Of a DNA stretch of 64,000 bases, positions 24,844 to 32,673 are shown one piece after another. Every line of letters begins with the position of its first letter. Position 1 is the stretch's first letter. The notes beneath the pieces are model-generated. The model saw only the letters and a list, made by a program, of their open reading frames with translations, did no database searches and was not told where the DNA came from. Both the position numbers and the translations under genes were made by a program. Source of the DNA: Paraburkholderia metrosideri (GTDB lineage Bacteria > Pseudomonadota > Gammaproteobacteria > Burkholderiales > Burkholderiaceae); assembly GCF_904848625.1 (NCBI RefSeq), contig NZ_CAJHCP010000010.1:235694-299693 (forward strand), given 5' to 3'.

Positions 24844-25919
24844 TCGACGGCTCCCGTTTTCCTCGTCAAACGCCCGTCACGCCTGGGTGCGGACAAAGAA
24901 GGGGCCGCTGGGTCGGGTGTGTCATCTGCGGGAGATTCCTGTTGATCCATCCATGTTTGCCACGCGCGGTACAGGCGATTCGCCGACACCGCCTGCACGA
25001 ATCCCAGCCACTGCCCGACCAGTTCCGCCTCGACCCCGCTCTCAAAAAGATCTGCCGCAAAGGTGTTCCGCAACGTTTGTGGACTCGCACGCGATTGTCG
25101 GGACGCGGCGATGCCGGCCGAGTCGACCAGCGCGTCGACTGCGCGCAGCATCGTGGCCTTGTGCATCGGCCGCCCGGACGGAGACGCCGGGAAAACCAGA
25201 TTGCCTGGCAATTCCGAAAGACGCCGCTCGGTTAGCCATGCGTCAAGAATGGCCGTCGCGAAGGGCGCGAGCCGCGTGCGGCGCGTCAGCATCGGATTGG
25301 CCGCCTCAATCGTCACCCATGGCGATCCTACATTCACGCAACTAACCGTAATCAACGCTGCTTCGCCTGTCTTCAGGCCGCCACCGAGAAAGACCGCAAT
25401 CAATGCGCGATCTCGGCGTTCTCTCCAGCGCTGCGCAGCGGACAACTCAGGCAACGGAGCAAACAGTTGAGCGATTAATGCGGTTCGCTCTGTATGACTG
25501 AGAAAGCCGGTTGGATCGTTGTCACGCGCGTTTCGCCATGCTGCTTCGCCATCCTGAGCAATAAAACGCGCCGGGTTGGTCGAAGCTGATTCGATTTCCC
25601 GAACATGATCCAATACCCGCTCAATTAGTCGTAAATAGCGGACCCGCTGCGGTTTCCGTATATCCAGACCAGCGACGAATTCGGCAATGGTTGGCGTGTC
25701 GACGGTAACCAGACTTTTCTGACGAGCACTCAGCCACTCAAGGAAAAGACCCCATTGCGCCTGATAGACCTCCGCGGACGACCGCCTGAAGTGCTGCTTC
25801 GCGAGCCATGCGTCGAAGGCGATTTGAGGATCGCGACGCCAGTCTTCCCGTTGCTGATCGAAGAGATCGGTGGATGGCGCAGGCCGGGATACGGGGTCCG
25901 ACAAATGAGGAGGTGACAT
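24837..25919 (-). CDS. Tyrosine-recombinase-like protein with degenerate catalytic residues
   Basis: 360 residues with the phage-integrase layout: core-binding domain (about 30-115) and catalytic domain (about 140-325). The catalytic set is eroded. The first Arg (usually GLR) is Lys in GGGLKTGEA. The HxxR box reads SPQTLRN, so His is Gln while Arg is kept. The next His (LGH) is Phe in WLGF. The nucleophile Tyr is present in NRLYRAW. It may be a DNA-binding protein using the recombinase fold at the origin, or an atypical resolvase. Confidence 0.8.
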   Translation of the reverse strand: MSPPHLSDPVSRPAPSTDLFDQQREDWRRDPQIAFDAWLAKQHFRRSSAEVYQAQWGLFLEWLSARQKSLVTVDTPTIAEFVAGLDIRKPQRVRYLRLIERVLDHVREIESASTNPARFIAQDGEAAWRNARDNDPTGFLSHTERTALIAQLFAPLPELSAAQRWRERRDRALIAVFLGGGLKTGEAALITVSCVNVGSPWVTIEAANPMLTRRTRLAPFATAILDAWLTERRLSELPGNLVFPASPSGRPMHKATMLRAVDALVDSAGIAASRQSRASPQTLRNTFAADLFESGVEAELVGQWLGFVQAVSANRLYRAWQTWMDQQESPADDTPDPAAPSLSAPRRDGRLTRKTGAVEP

Positions 25920-25989
25920 GATCTATCTTTCCGTTAGTTGCGCCTATTGTATGTGGCAACCGATCAAAATACAGCCTTCGTCTGTCGTC

Positions 25990-26388
25990 TTACCCGCCCC
26001 ATGCGCGTGGGCGCTTCAAACCAGAGCCTACTGAAGTGGATTGCGCGGCACGGCGTGCGGCTTCTTCATAGGCGCTGACAGCAAACGCGAACACCGCCGG
26101 CAGCGCGGTAGACGTGCCGAAATCCACGCCTTCGTCCGTTTCAGGATAAGGCAGATCGGAGGGCCGCTGAAACAGCCCCAACATCAGTGCGTCGTGCCGA
26201 CTGGCAAAACCCAGGTCTGCGAGGGCCTCCGCTTCGATGGCATGCAGCAAACGCCATGTGAGCGGTACCTGCTGAACGATGTAGCGTGCAGCGATGTTGC
26301 GCACGATACGTTCAAGATCGCGCGCCGCGGTTTGGTAGCGCAGCGCGGCCAGAGCGTGATCGGTAGGGTCGGATATCAGGTTGTTCAT
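25990..26388 (-). CDS. Small hypothetical protein under a LexA-type promoter
   Basis: 132 residues from MNNLISDPTDHALAAL; GGAG lies 7 nt upstream. A 21-residue in-frame extension would run through the promoter, so it was rejected. The protein is helical, with no signal or membrane segment and an Ala-rich C-terminal helix (AVSAYEEAARRAAQ). I do not recognise the family. The overlapping LexA box predicts induction by DNA damage. Being next to the recombinase-like gene and origin suggests a replication or repair role, but this is inference. Confidence 0.7.
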   Translation of the reverse strand: MNNLISDPTDHALAALRYQTAARDLERIVRNIAARYIVQQVPLTWRLLHAIEAEALADLGFASRHDALMLGLFQRPSDLPYPETDEGVDFGTSTALPAVFAFAVSAYEEAARRAAQSTSVGSGLKRPRAWGG

Positions 26389-26411
26389 GATCGGCTCCAG
26401 TCGATATCCAG

Positions 26412-26441
26412 TACTGTACAAACATACAGTGTTAGATGCAA
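26412..26441 (-). promoter_or_regulatory. SOS promoter with LexA box
   Basis: TACTGTACAAACATACAGTG at 26412-26431 fits the CTGT-N8-ACAG LexA box. On the minus strand, -35 TTGCAT (26436-26441) and -10 TACAGT (26413-26418) are separated by exactly 17 bp, and the box covers the spacer and -10. The start codon is 24 bp downstream. Confidence 0.8.
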
Positions 26442-26493
26442 CCTCGGCCAAACGGCCAGTCGCGACAACTCGGAGCCACGGTGAGCCCTGAAG

Positions 26494-27132
26494 TTAGCCG
26501 TGAATCACCACTAACAGCGCCTTGGCCTCACCCTTTCCTGCATTGCGGATCGCGTGCGGTTCATCGGCAACATAACGTGCCGTGTCTGCTGCCTTCAGCC
26601 GCTTGGTCGTGCCGGCCGCTTCAATTTCAATCGAGCCGTTCAACACGGTTAAATGTTCACGCGTACCCGGCTCATGCGCGTTCGACACCAGTGCGCCGCC
26701 CGGTTGCAGTGTCAATTCATACCACTCGAATTTGCCGGCCAACTCAATCGGGCCCCACACCCGCAGCTGATATTTGGCGTCGTGCCCGCTCAACGTGGGA
26801 ATGTCATGCGGACCAGAAACAGCAATGGCTTCAGGTGCCTTGGGCGGCGCGAACAACGAATCGAGGCTGACACCGAGCGCGTTGGTCAGCCGCCAGGCGA
26901 CCGCAATGGTTGGATTGGCCTTGTCGCGTTCGATCTCCGACAGCATCGATTTCGACACACCCGCTGCGCGCGACAGATCGTCGAGCGTCATCCGCCGTTC
27001 GGCGCGCAAACGCTGAATCTGTTCGCCGACGCGCGGCGGCGCTGCCGTGGCCGACACCGAAGCGGCGCCTGAAGTGAGCGCCGCATTGACCGCGGCGCGG
27101 CGCATACCCGAACTTGCCATTTCCTGACCCAT
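26494..27132 (-). CDS. XRE-family regulator with C-terminal cupin domain
   Basis: 212 residues. The N-terminal HTH (about 36-90) includes MTLDDLSRAAGVSKSMLSEIERDKANPTI. The C-terminal cupin (about 120-210) includes HEPGTREHLTVLNG. A ~30-residue Ala-rich leader precedes the HTH. This SutR/PuuR-like class senses small metabolites through the cupin. It is divergent from kbl-tdh and probably regulates it. The start may be the ATG at 27132 or 27120. Confidence 0.9.
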   Translation of the reverse strand: MGQEMASSGMRRAAVNAALTSGAASVSATAAPPRVGEQIQRLRAERRMTLDDLSRAAGVSKSMLSEIERDKANPTIAVAWRLTNALGVSLDSLFAPPKAPEAIAVSGPHDIPTLSGHDAKYQLRVWGPIELAGKFEWYELTLQPGGALVSNAHEPGTREHLTVLNGSIEIEAAGTTKRLKAADTARYVADEPHAIRNAGKGEAKALLVVIHG

Positions 27133-27297
27133 CGTTTAGAGTTGTTCGATATACCGGATTTTAGTTCGGAAAAACGAAAAAATCCGATAAAACTGACAGC
27201 CGACTATAACAGGCCGTTTCTTCGACGCCCATGCCCGACGCACCGAAGCTCAAGCTGACGCAGATGCGGGCGCCACCACCCATCAGGAGTCTGGTTC

Positions 27298-28497
27298 ATG
27301 CGTGACCAATATCTCGCCCACCTGCGCGGCACTCTCGAACAGATCCGCGCAGACGGTTTCTACAAGAACGAGCGCGTGATCGACAGCCCGCAGTCGGCTG
27401 ACATCCGCCTCGCCAACGGCACGGACGTGCTGAACTTCTGCGCGAACAACTATCTGGGCCTCGCCGACGACGCTCGCCTGATCGAAGCCGCAAAGCATGG
27501 CCTCGACAACGACGGCTTCGGCATGGCGTCAGTGCGCTTCATTTGCGGCACGCAAACCGTGCATAAGCACCTTGAACAGGCGCTCGCCCAGTTCCTGCAA
27601 ACCGACGACTGCATCCTCTATTCAAGCTGTTTCGACGCAAACGGCGGCCTGTTCGAAACCCTGCTCGACGACAATGACGCGATCATTAGCGACGAGTTGA
27701 ATCACGCGAGCATTATCGACGGCGTGAGGCTCTCGAAGGCGAAGCGTTTTCGCTACAGGAACAACGATCTCGCCGATCTCGAAGCCAAACTGAAAGAGGC
27801 CGACGCGGCGGGTGCGCGCTTCAAACTGATTGCGACCGACGGCGTGTTTTCGATGGACGGCATCATTGCCAACCTCGCCGGAATTTGCGATCTCGCCGAC
27901 CGTTACGGCGCGCTCGTAATGGTCGACGACTCGCACGCAGTAGGCTTCGTTGGTGACCACGGGCGCGGTACGCCGGAACATTGCGGTGTGCTGTCGCGCA
28001 TCGACATCATCACCGGTACGTTGGGTAAGGCGCTGGGCGGTGCATCGGGCGGCTATGTGGCTGCGCGCAAAGAGATCGTCGAGCTGCTTCGCCAGCGCTC
28101 GCGCCCGTATCTGTTTTCGAACACGCTGACGCCAAGCATTGCCGCCGCGTCGCTGAAAGTACTCGAACTGCTGGCCAGTGACGAAGGCGCGCAATTGCGC
28201 GCACGCGTCCGCGAAAACGGTGCGCATTTCCGCAGCAAGATGAGCGCTCTCGGCTTTACGCTCGTGCCGGGCGAACATCCGATCATTCCGGTGATGCTCG
28301 GCGACGCGCAACTCGCGTCGAAGATGGCCGACGCATTGTTGAAGGAAGGCGTCTACGTGATCGGCTTTTCGTTCCCGGTCGTACCGAAGGGCCGCGCGCG
28401 AATCCGCACGCAAATGAGCGCCGCGCACACGGCCGAACAGATCGACCGGGCCGTCGATGCGTTCGCGCGCGTCGGCCGTGAACTCGGCGTGATCTGA
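27298..28497 (+). CDS. kbl: 2-amino-3-ketobutyrate CoA ligase (glycine C-acetyltransferase)
   Basis: A 399-residue PLP enzyme of the alpha-oxoamine synthase family. The PLP lysine is K244 in GTLGKALGG, and the cofactor-contact motif VMVDDSHAVGFVG lies upstream. It cleaves 2-amino-3-ketobutyrate with CoA into glycine and acetyl-CoA. CAGGAG lies before the ATG. It forms an operon with tdh 12 bp downstream, for threonine breakdown. Confidence 0.96.
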   Translation: MRDQYLAHLRGTLEQIRADGFYKNERVIDSPQSADIRLANGTDVLNFCANNYLGLADDARLIEAAKHGLDNDGFGMASVRFICGTQTVHKHLEQALAQFLQTDDCILYSSCFDANGGLFETLLDDNDAIISDELNHASIIDGVRLSKAKRFRYRNNDLADLEAKLKEADAAGARFKLIATDGVFSMDGIIANLAGICDLADRYGALVMVDDSHAVGFVGDHGRGTPEHCGVLSRIDIITGTLGKALGGASGGYVAARKEIVELLRQRSRPYLFSNTLTPSIAAASLKVLELLASDEGAQLRARVRENGAHFRSKMSALGFTLVPGEHPIIPVMLGDAQLASKMADALLKEGVYVIGFSFPVVPKGRARIRTQMSAAHTAEQIDRAVDAFARVGRELGVI

Positions 28498-28509
28498 ACG
28501 GAGTCGCAG

Positions 28510-29541
28510 ATGAAAGCATTGGCAAAACTCGAACGCGCACCGGGCCTCACGCTGACCGACGTCAGGAAGCCGGAAGTCGGGCACAACGATGTGATGATCC
28601 GCATCACGCGCACCGCGATTTGCGGCACCGATATCCATATCTGGAAGTGGGACGACTGGGCACAAAAAACGATTCCCGTACCCATGCATGTCGGGCACGA
28701 ATACGTCGGCGAAATTGTCGAGATGGGACAGGAAGTGCGCGGCTTTGCGATCGGCGATCGCGTGTCGGGCGAAGGTCATATCACGTGCGGCTTCTGCCGA
28801 AACTGTCGCGCGGGACGTCGGCATTTGTGCCGCAATACGGTAGGCGTCGGCGTGAATCGTGAGGGTGCGTTTGCCGAATATCTGGTGATTCCCGCATTTA
28901 ACGCCTTCAAGATTCCGCCCGAGATTTCCGACGATCTCGCCGCGATTTTCGATCCGTTCGGCAACGCGACGCATACGGCGCTGTCGTTCAATCTGGTCGG
29001 CGAAGATGTACTGATTACCGGCGCGGGGCCGATCGGCATCATGGCGGTAGCGATCGCAAAACACGTCGGTGCACGCAACGTCGTGATTACCGACGTCAAC
29101 GATTACCGTCTCGAACTCGCACGCAAAATGGGTGCGACGCGGGCGGTGAATGTATCGCGTGAATCGTTGCGCGACGTGATGGCCGATCTGCACATGACCG
29201 AAGGGTTCGACGTGGGCCTGGAAATGTCCGGCGTGCCGAGCGCGTTCACCACGATGCTCGAAGCGATGAACCACGGCGGCAAGATCGCATTGCTCGGCAT
29301 TCCGCCTGCACAAACCGCGATCGACTGGACTCAGGTGATCTTCAAAGGCCTCGAAATCAAGGGCATTTACGGACGCGAGATGTTCGAGACCTGGTACAAG
29401 ATGGTGGCAATGCTGCAAAGCGGTCTGGATCTGTCGCCGATCCTCACGCATCATTTCAAGGTGGACGACTATCAGCAGGCGTTCGCCACGATGCTCTCCG
29501 GTGAGAGCGGCAAAGTGATTCTCGACTGGACCGACGCGTGA
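28510..29541 (+). CDS. tdh: L-threonine 3-dehydrogenase
   Basis: A 343-residue zinc-dependent medium-chain dehydrogenase. The catalytic zinc ligands are in AICGTD and MHVGHEYVGE. The structural zinc cluster is CGFCRNCRAGRRHLC. The NAD-binding loop is ITGAGPIGIMAV. It oxidises threonine to 2-amino-3-ketobutyrate, the substrate of Kbl encoded just upstream. Confidence 0.96.
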   Translation: MKALAKLERAPGLTLTDVRKPEVGHNDVMIRITRTAICGTDIHIWKWDDWAQKTIPVPMHVGHEYVGEIVEMGQEVRGFAIGDRVSGEGHITCGFCRNCRAGRRHLCRNTVGVGVNREGAFAEYLVIPAFNAFKIPPEISDDLAAIFDPFGNATHTALSFNLVGEDVLITGAGPIGIMAVAIAKHVGARNVVITDVNDYRLELARKMGATRAVNVSRESLRDVMADLHMTEGFDVGLEMSGVPSAFTTMLEAMNHGGKIALLGIPPAQTAIDWTQVIFKGLEIKGIYGREMFETWYKMVAMLQSGLDLSPILTHHFKVDDYQQAFATMLSGESGKVILDWTDA

Positions 29542-29569
29542 GCTAGCGCAAGAAAATCATGCCGTCCGT

Positions 29570-29607
29570 AAACGCCCGCATCGCGCTTACCCGCCTGCGG
29601 GCGTTTT
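29570..29607. terminator. Bidirectional terminator between tdh and yceI
   Basis: An 11-bp perfect stem AAACGCCCGCA/TGCGGGCGTTT with T-rich flank. The right arm lies inside the last codons of the convergent yceI-like gene. Confidence 0.8.
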
Positions 29608-30237
29608 GACGAACTCAGCCTGAACGCGCACATGAATATCGTCGCCGACGGCGGGATACCACGTTGCCAGACCGAATTTCGCACGGCTGAAGTGACCGTC
29701 CGCTGAAAAGCCGAGCGTGTCTTTCTTCGTAAGCGGATCGGGCGCGAAGCCGTTAAACGTGACATCGAGCATCACAGGTTGTGTGACGCCGCGAATCGTC
29801 AGATCACCGGTCAACGTGCCGCGCGATTCGCCCGTGCGCTCGAAATGCGTGCTCGCAAACCGGATCTCCGGATAGCGCGACACGTCGAGCATGCTGTCGC
29901 TTTTCACCATTTTGTCGAGCAACGGCACGTTCGTGTCGATACTTGCGGCGTCGATCGTGATCGCTGCGGTGCTTCGCTCGAGACCTCCTTGACTCCAGTC
30001 CAACTGCCCCTGCTTGCGGTCGAAACGGATCGTAAAGCGCGAGTATTTAAAGTGGTCGATGTCGAAGGTAATGCTGGTGTGATCGGGATCGACTTCATAG
30101 CGCCCAACGGGCACGCGCGCCTCGTTCTGACTGACCGAATGCGTGAGCACCTGGACGGGCGTGCAGGCGATGGCCGTTAGCAGCAGCGCGCCTGGCAGCG
30201 CGCGCGCCAGCATGGTGCGGACAAAAGATGAGCTCAT
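29587..30237 (-). CDS. YceI-family periplasmic protein
   Basis: 216 residues from MSSSFVRTML. The N-terminus is a signal sequence ending LLLTAIAC, which could be a lipobox. The YceI lipocalin-like fold is recognisable: YEVDPDHTSITFDIDHFKYS, GDLTIRGVTQPVMLDVTFNG and GFSADGHFSRAKFGL. These proteins bind isoprenoid-like lipids. An in-frame ATG 30 bp upstream exists. It is single and convergent with tdh. Confidence 0.88.
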   Translation of the reverse strand: MSSSFVRTMLARALPGALLLTAIACTPVQVLTHSVSQNEARVPVGRYEVDPDHTSITFDIDHFKYSRFTIRFDRKQGQLDWSQGGLERSTAAITIDAASIDTNVPLLDKMVKSDSMLDVSRYPEIRFASTHFERTGESRGTLTGDLTIRGVTQPVMLDVTFNGFAPDPLTKKDTLGFSADGHFSRAKFGLATWYPAVGDDIHVRVQAEFVKTPAGG

Positions 30238-30357
30238 GAAGTTGTTCCGGTTGACCGATTTGACCACCCTATCGCAATCACGATAACAGCTAACGTACCC
30301 GCTTCGCCGGAATACAAAGAACTTGACGAGGGAGAACGATCATTCTACCCTTCGTTC

Positions 30358-31026
30358 ATGGCTACTGAAACTGATAGTGAATCGACTACGCGAGACAGCG
30401 CCCGCGACCGTTTGCTGGCCGCCGCCGAAGCATTGATCTACGCGGGCGGCATCCACGCGACCGGCGTAGATGCGATTGTCAGGCAATCCGGCACCGCGCG
30501 CAAAAGCTTCTATACCCATTTCGAATCGAAAGATGCACTTGTCGCGGCCGCACTCGACCGGCGCGACGAACGCTGGATGAACTGGTTCATCGCGGGCACG
30601 CAGCGCCACGGCAACACGGCACGCAAGCGCCTGCTCGGCATGTTTGAGGTACTGCGCGACTGGTTCGCATCGGAAGATTTTCACGGCTGTGCGTTTCTGA
30701 ATGCGGCCGGTGAAATCGCATCGGCAGAAGATCCGATCCGGATCGTCGCACGCAAACACAAGGAGCGTCTGCTCGAATTCGTGCGAGCCGAGTGCGATGC
30801 GTTTGCCATTGAGTCCGGCATGGATGCGCGTCACGCTGCGCAGTTGTCGCGCCAGTGGTTGATTCTGCTCGACGGCGCGATTGCGGTAGCGCTGGTGAGT
30901 GGCGATGCCGATGCCGCGCTCGACGCGCGGGCTGCCGCCGACATGCTGCTCGAAGCGCCAGCCGCCAAGGGTCGCCCCCGAAACAAACCCAACACCCCTC
31001 TCACTACCAAACGCACCGCAACCTGA
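30358..31026 (+). CDS. TetR/AcrR-family regulator
   Basis: 222 residues. The N-terminal HTH (about 15-60) shows AEALIYAGGIHATGVDAIVRQSGTARKSFYTHF in pieces typical of TetR. The effector domain is all-helical, and the C-terminal tail is basic and Pro-rich. It is followed after 13 bp by an NTF2-like gene, likely its regulated partner. Confidence 0.92.
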   Translation: MATETDSESTTRDSARDRLLAAAEALIYAGGIHATGVDAIVRQSGTARKSFYTHFESKDALVAAALDRRDERWMNWFIAGTQRHGNTARKRLLGMFEVLRDWFASEDFHGCAFLNAAGEIASAEDPIRIVARKHKERLLEFVRAECDAFAIESGMDARHAAQLSRQWLILLDGAIAVALVSGDADAALDARAAADMLLEAPAAKGRPRNKPNTPLTTKRTAT

Positions 31027-31039
31027 CCAAGGAACCATC

Positions 31040-31519
31040 ATGGCCGATTCGATCGAAACCCGCCCGCCGCTGCCACCCTTCACGCGCGACACCGCGATCC
31101 AGAAAGTACGCGCCGCGGAAGACGGCTGGAACACCCGCGACCCCGAACGCGTGTCGCTTGCGTACACGGTAGACAGCGTGTGGCGCAACCGCGCGGAGTT
31201 CACGAATGGACGCGCGGAGATTGTCGGCTTGCTGCGTCGCAAGTGGGCGAAGGAGCTCGACTATCGGCTGATCAAGGATCTGTGGGCGTTCACCGATAAC
31301 CGCATCGCAGTGCGCTTCGCGTACGAGTGGCACGACGATTCGAACAACTGGTTCCGCTCGTATGGCAACGAGAATTGGGAGTTCGACGAGCATGGGTTGA
31401 TGGCGCGCCGTCATGCAAGCATCAACGATCTGCCGATCCGCGAAGCCGACCGCCTGTATCACTGGCCGCTCGGCCGCCGCCCCGACGATCATCCAGGCTT
31501 GTCGGATCTCGGCCTGTAG
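31040..31519 (+). CDS. Nuclear transport factor 2-like protein (DUF1348/SnoaL type)
   Basis: 159 residues starting MADSIETRPPLPPF; AAGGAA lies 7 nt upstream. It is rich in Trp, with the cone-fold pattern AEDGWNTRDPERVSLAY, DSVWRNRAEF and HGLMARRHASINDLPI. Similar proteins are annotated DUF1348 and may be small enzymes or ligand carriers. It is probably controlled by the TetR regulator encoded upstream. Confidence 0.88.
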   Translation: MADSIETRPPLPPFTRDTAIQKVRAAEDGWNTRDPERVSLAYTVDSVWRNRAEFTNGRAEIVGLLRRKWAKELDYRLIKDLWAFTDNRIAVRFAYEWHDDSNNWFRSYGNENWEFDEHGLMARRHASINDLPIREADRLYHWPLGRRPDDHPGLSDLGL

Positions 31520-31743
31520 TCTTCTTTCCCGCTGTCAAAGTGAATGCGTGCCGCGTATTCACCGCTTTGCCATCGGTTCTCCGTTATCGTTATGGTTCGA
31601 GGCTGCGGGCGCACGTCGTGTGCCCGCGCGTCCGAGTGCAACCTCAACATCGTCGGCGCGGGTTGAGGTACAGTGCGCGACGGACGGCACGCACATGGCC
31701 AGAACATAGATGACATCAGCGCTCGACTGGTGGCGGAGAAGAC

Positions 31744-32262
31744 ATGCACTTTCGGCAGATCAAAAAGAATATCCGACGTACAGCAGTGGCTTTCGTGGTG
31801 AGCCTCGCAGGCGCATCGGCAGCCCATGCGGACAACTGGTGCGGGGGCGGCATATGGGTCGACGCGATGCTCGGCTCGTATCACATCGACCCCGATCCGA
31901 ATACCAACTTCAACGAGTTCAACCCGGGCCTCGGCGTCGAATGCTGGTTCAATAATCAATGGGCAGTGACGGTGGGCGGCTTCCGCAATTCACTGCGCCG
32001 GCCCTCGTATTACGGCGGCGGCGTTTGGGCGCCTGAATTTGCGCACTGGGGCATTGTGCGGATTGCGGCGATGGGCGGGATTATCTCGGGCTATAACTAC
32101 GGCAACTGGGGGCTCGGCCATAACCATTCGGTGGGACCGGTGGTCGCGCCGATCGTGATGCTCGACTACAAACGCGTCGGCGCGAACTTTATCGTGATCC
32201 CGCCTATTCCTTCAGATAATCTGCCGTTTACGATTGGGTTTCAGGTCAAGGTGAAGTTCTGA
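31744..32262 (+). CDS. Small outer-membrane beta-barrel-like protein
   Basis: 172 residues. The signal peptide (RRTAVAFVVSLAGASAAHA) ends at AHA-D. The mature part alternates aromatic and small residues, consistent with beta strands, and ends in Phe (GFQVKVKF) as outer-membrane barrels do. Its size would fit an 8-stranded barrel. I do not recognise a specific family. Confidence 0.65.
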   Translation: MHFRQIKKNIRRTAVAFVVSLAGASAAHADNWCGGGIWVDAMLGSYHIDPDPNTNFNEFNPGLGVECWFNNQWAVTVGGFRNSLRRPSYYGGGVWAPEFAHWGIVRIAAMGGIISGYNYGNWGLGHNHSVGPVVAPIVMLDYKRVGANFIVIPPIPSDNLPFTIGFQVKVKF

Positions 32263-32470
32263 TCGTGATAGGTGAGTGTTTTCGGGGGCTGGCTTTATAG
32301 CCGTCGAATCGAGTCCGATGTCCGGTTCGGACGCTCGCGCGAGGTGCAGTCGGCAGGCGGCGTTTTCCTTGTGATAAAGGGCGGGAAATTCAGAATAGGC
32401 GCTACAGTGGGCCTATTCTGAATGCTAAGGATATCCAGGAACATAAACTGAACGCACTTCTCAACGCCGA

Positions 32471-32552
32471 AAAGGTGAGGAATTCCAGGCGCCGCGGTGG
32501 TGGACAAAGCGTCTACGGTGAGCGATTGCGGGATGGTGAGGATATCCAGGGT
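32471..32552 (-). repeat. Three distal iterons, variant type
   Basis: AAAGGTGAGGAATTCCAGGC at 32471, GGTGAGCGATTGCGGGA near 32517 and GGTGAGGATATCCAGGG near 32535. A poorer match, CTAAGGATATCCAGGA, lies near 32426. Two copies carry TCCAGG in place of TCGGGA. They sit between the convergent barrel-protein and NptA genes. Confidence 0.85.
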
Positions 32553-32673
32553 TCCAAGCCGCACCTGAAAAAACCGGTATCGCAGACGTGCTCAAGCTCA
32601 GGTTGCCGCCTAATCTCGGGCACAAAAGAAGCATCTCCCAGCGCTATCAGCAGAGCGGTACAACTGCCACTGC

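Noticed and set aside
24851..24875. Extra iteron-like CTCCCGTTTTCCTCGTCAAA
   Set aside because: The CTCACC core is absent and the sequence is coding (end of the recombinase-like gene), so it is probably chance.
27622..29454. 610-codon frame opposite kbl-tdh
   Set aside because: No recognisable domain, no ribosome site; both opposite genes are complete enzymes.
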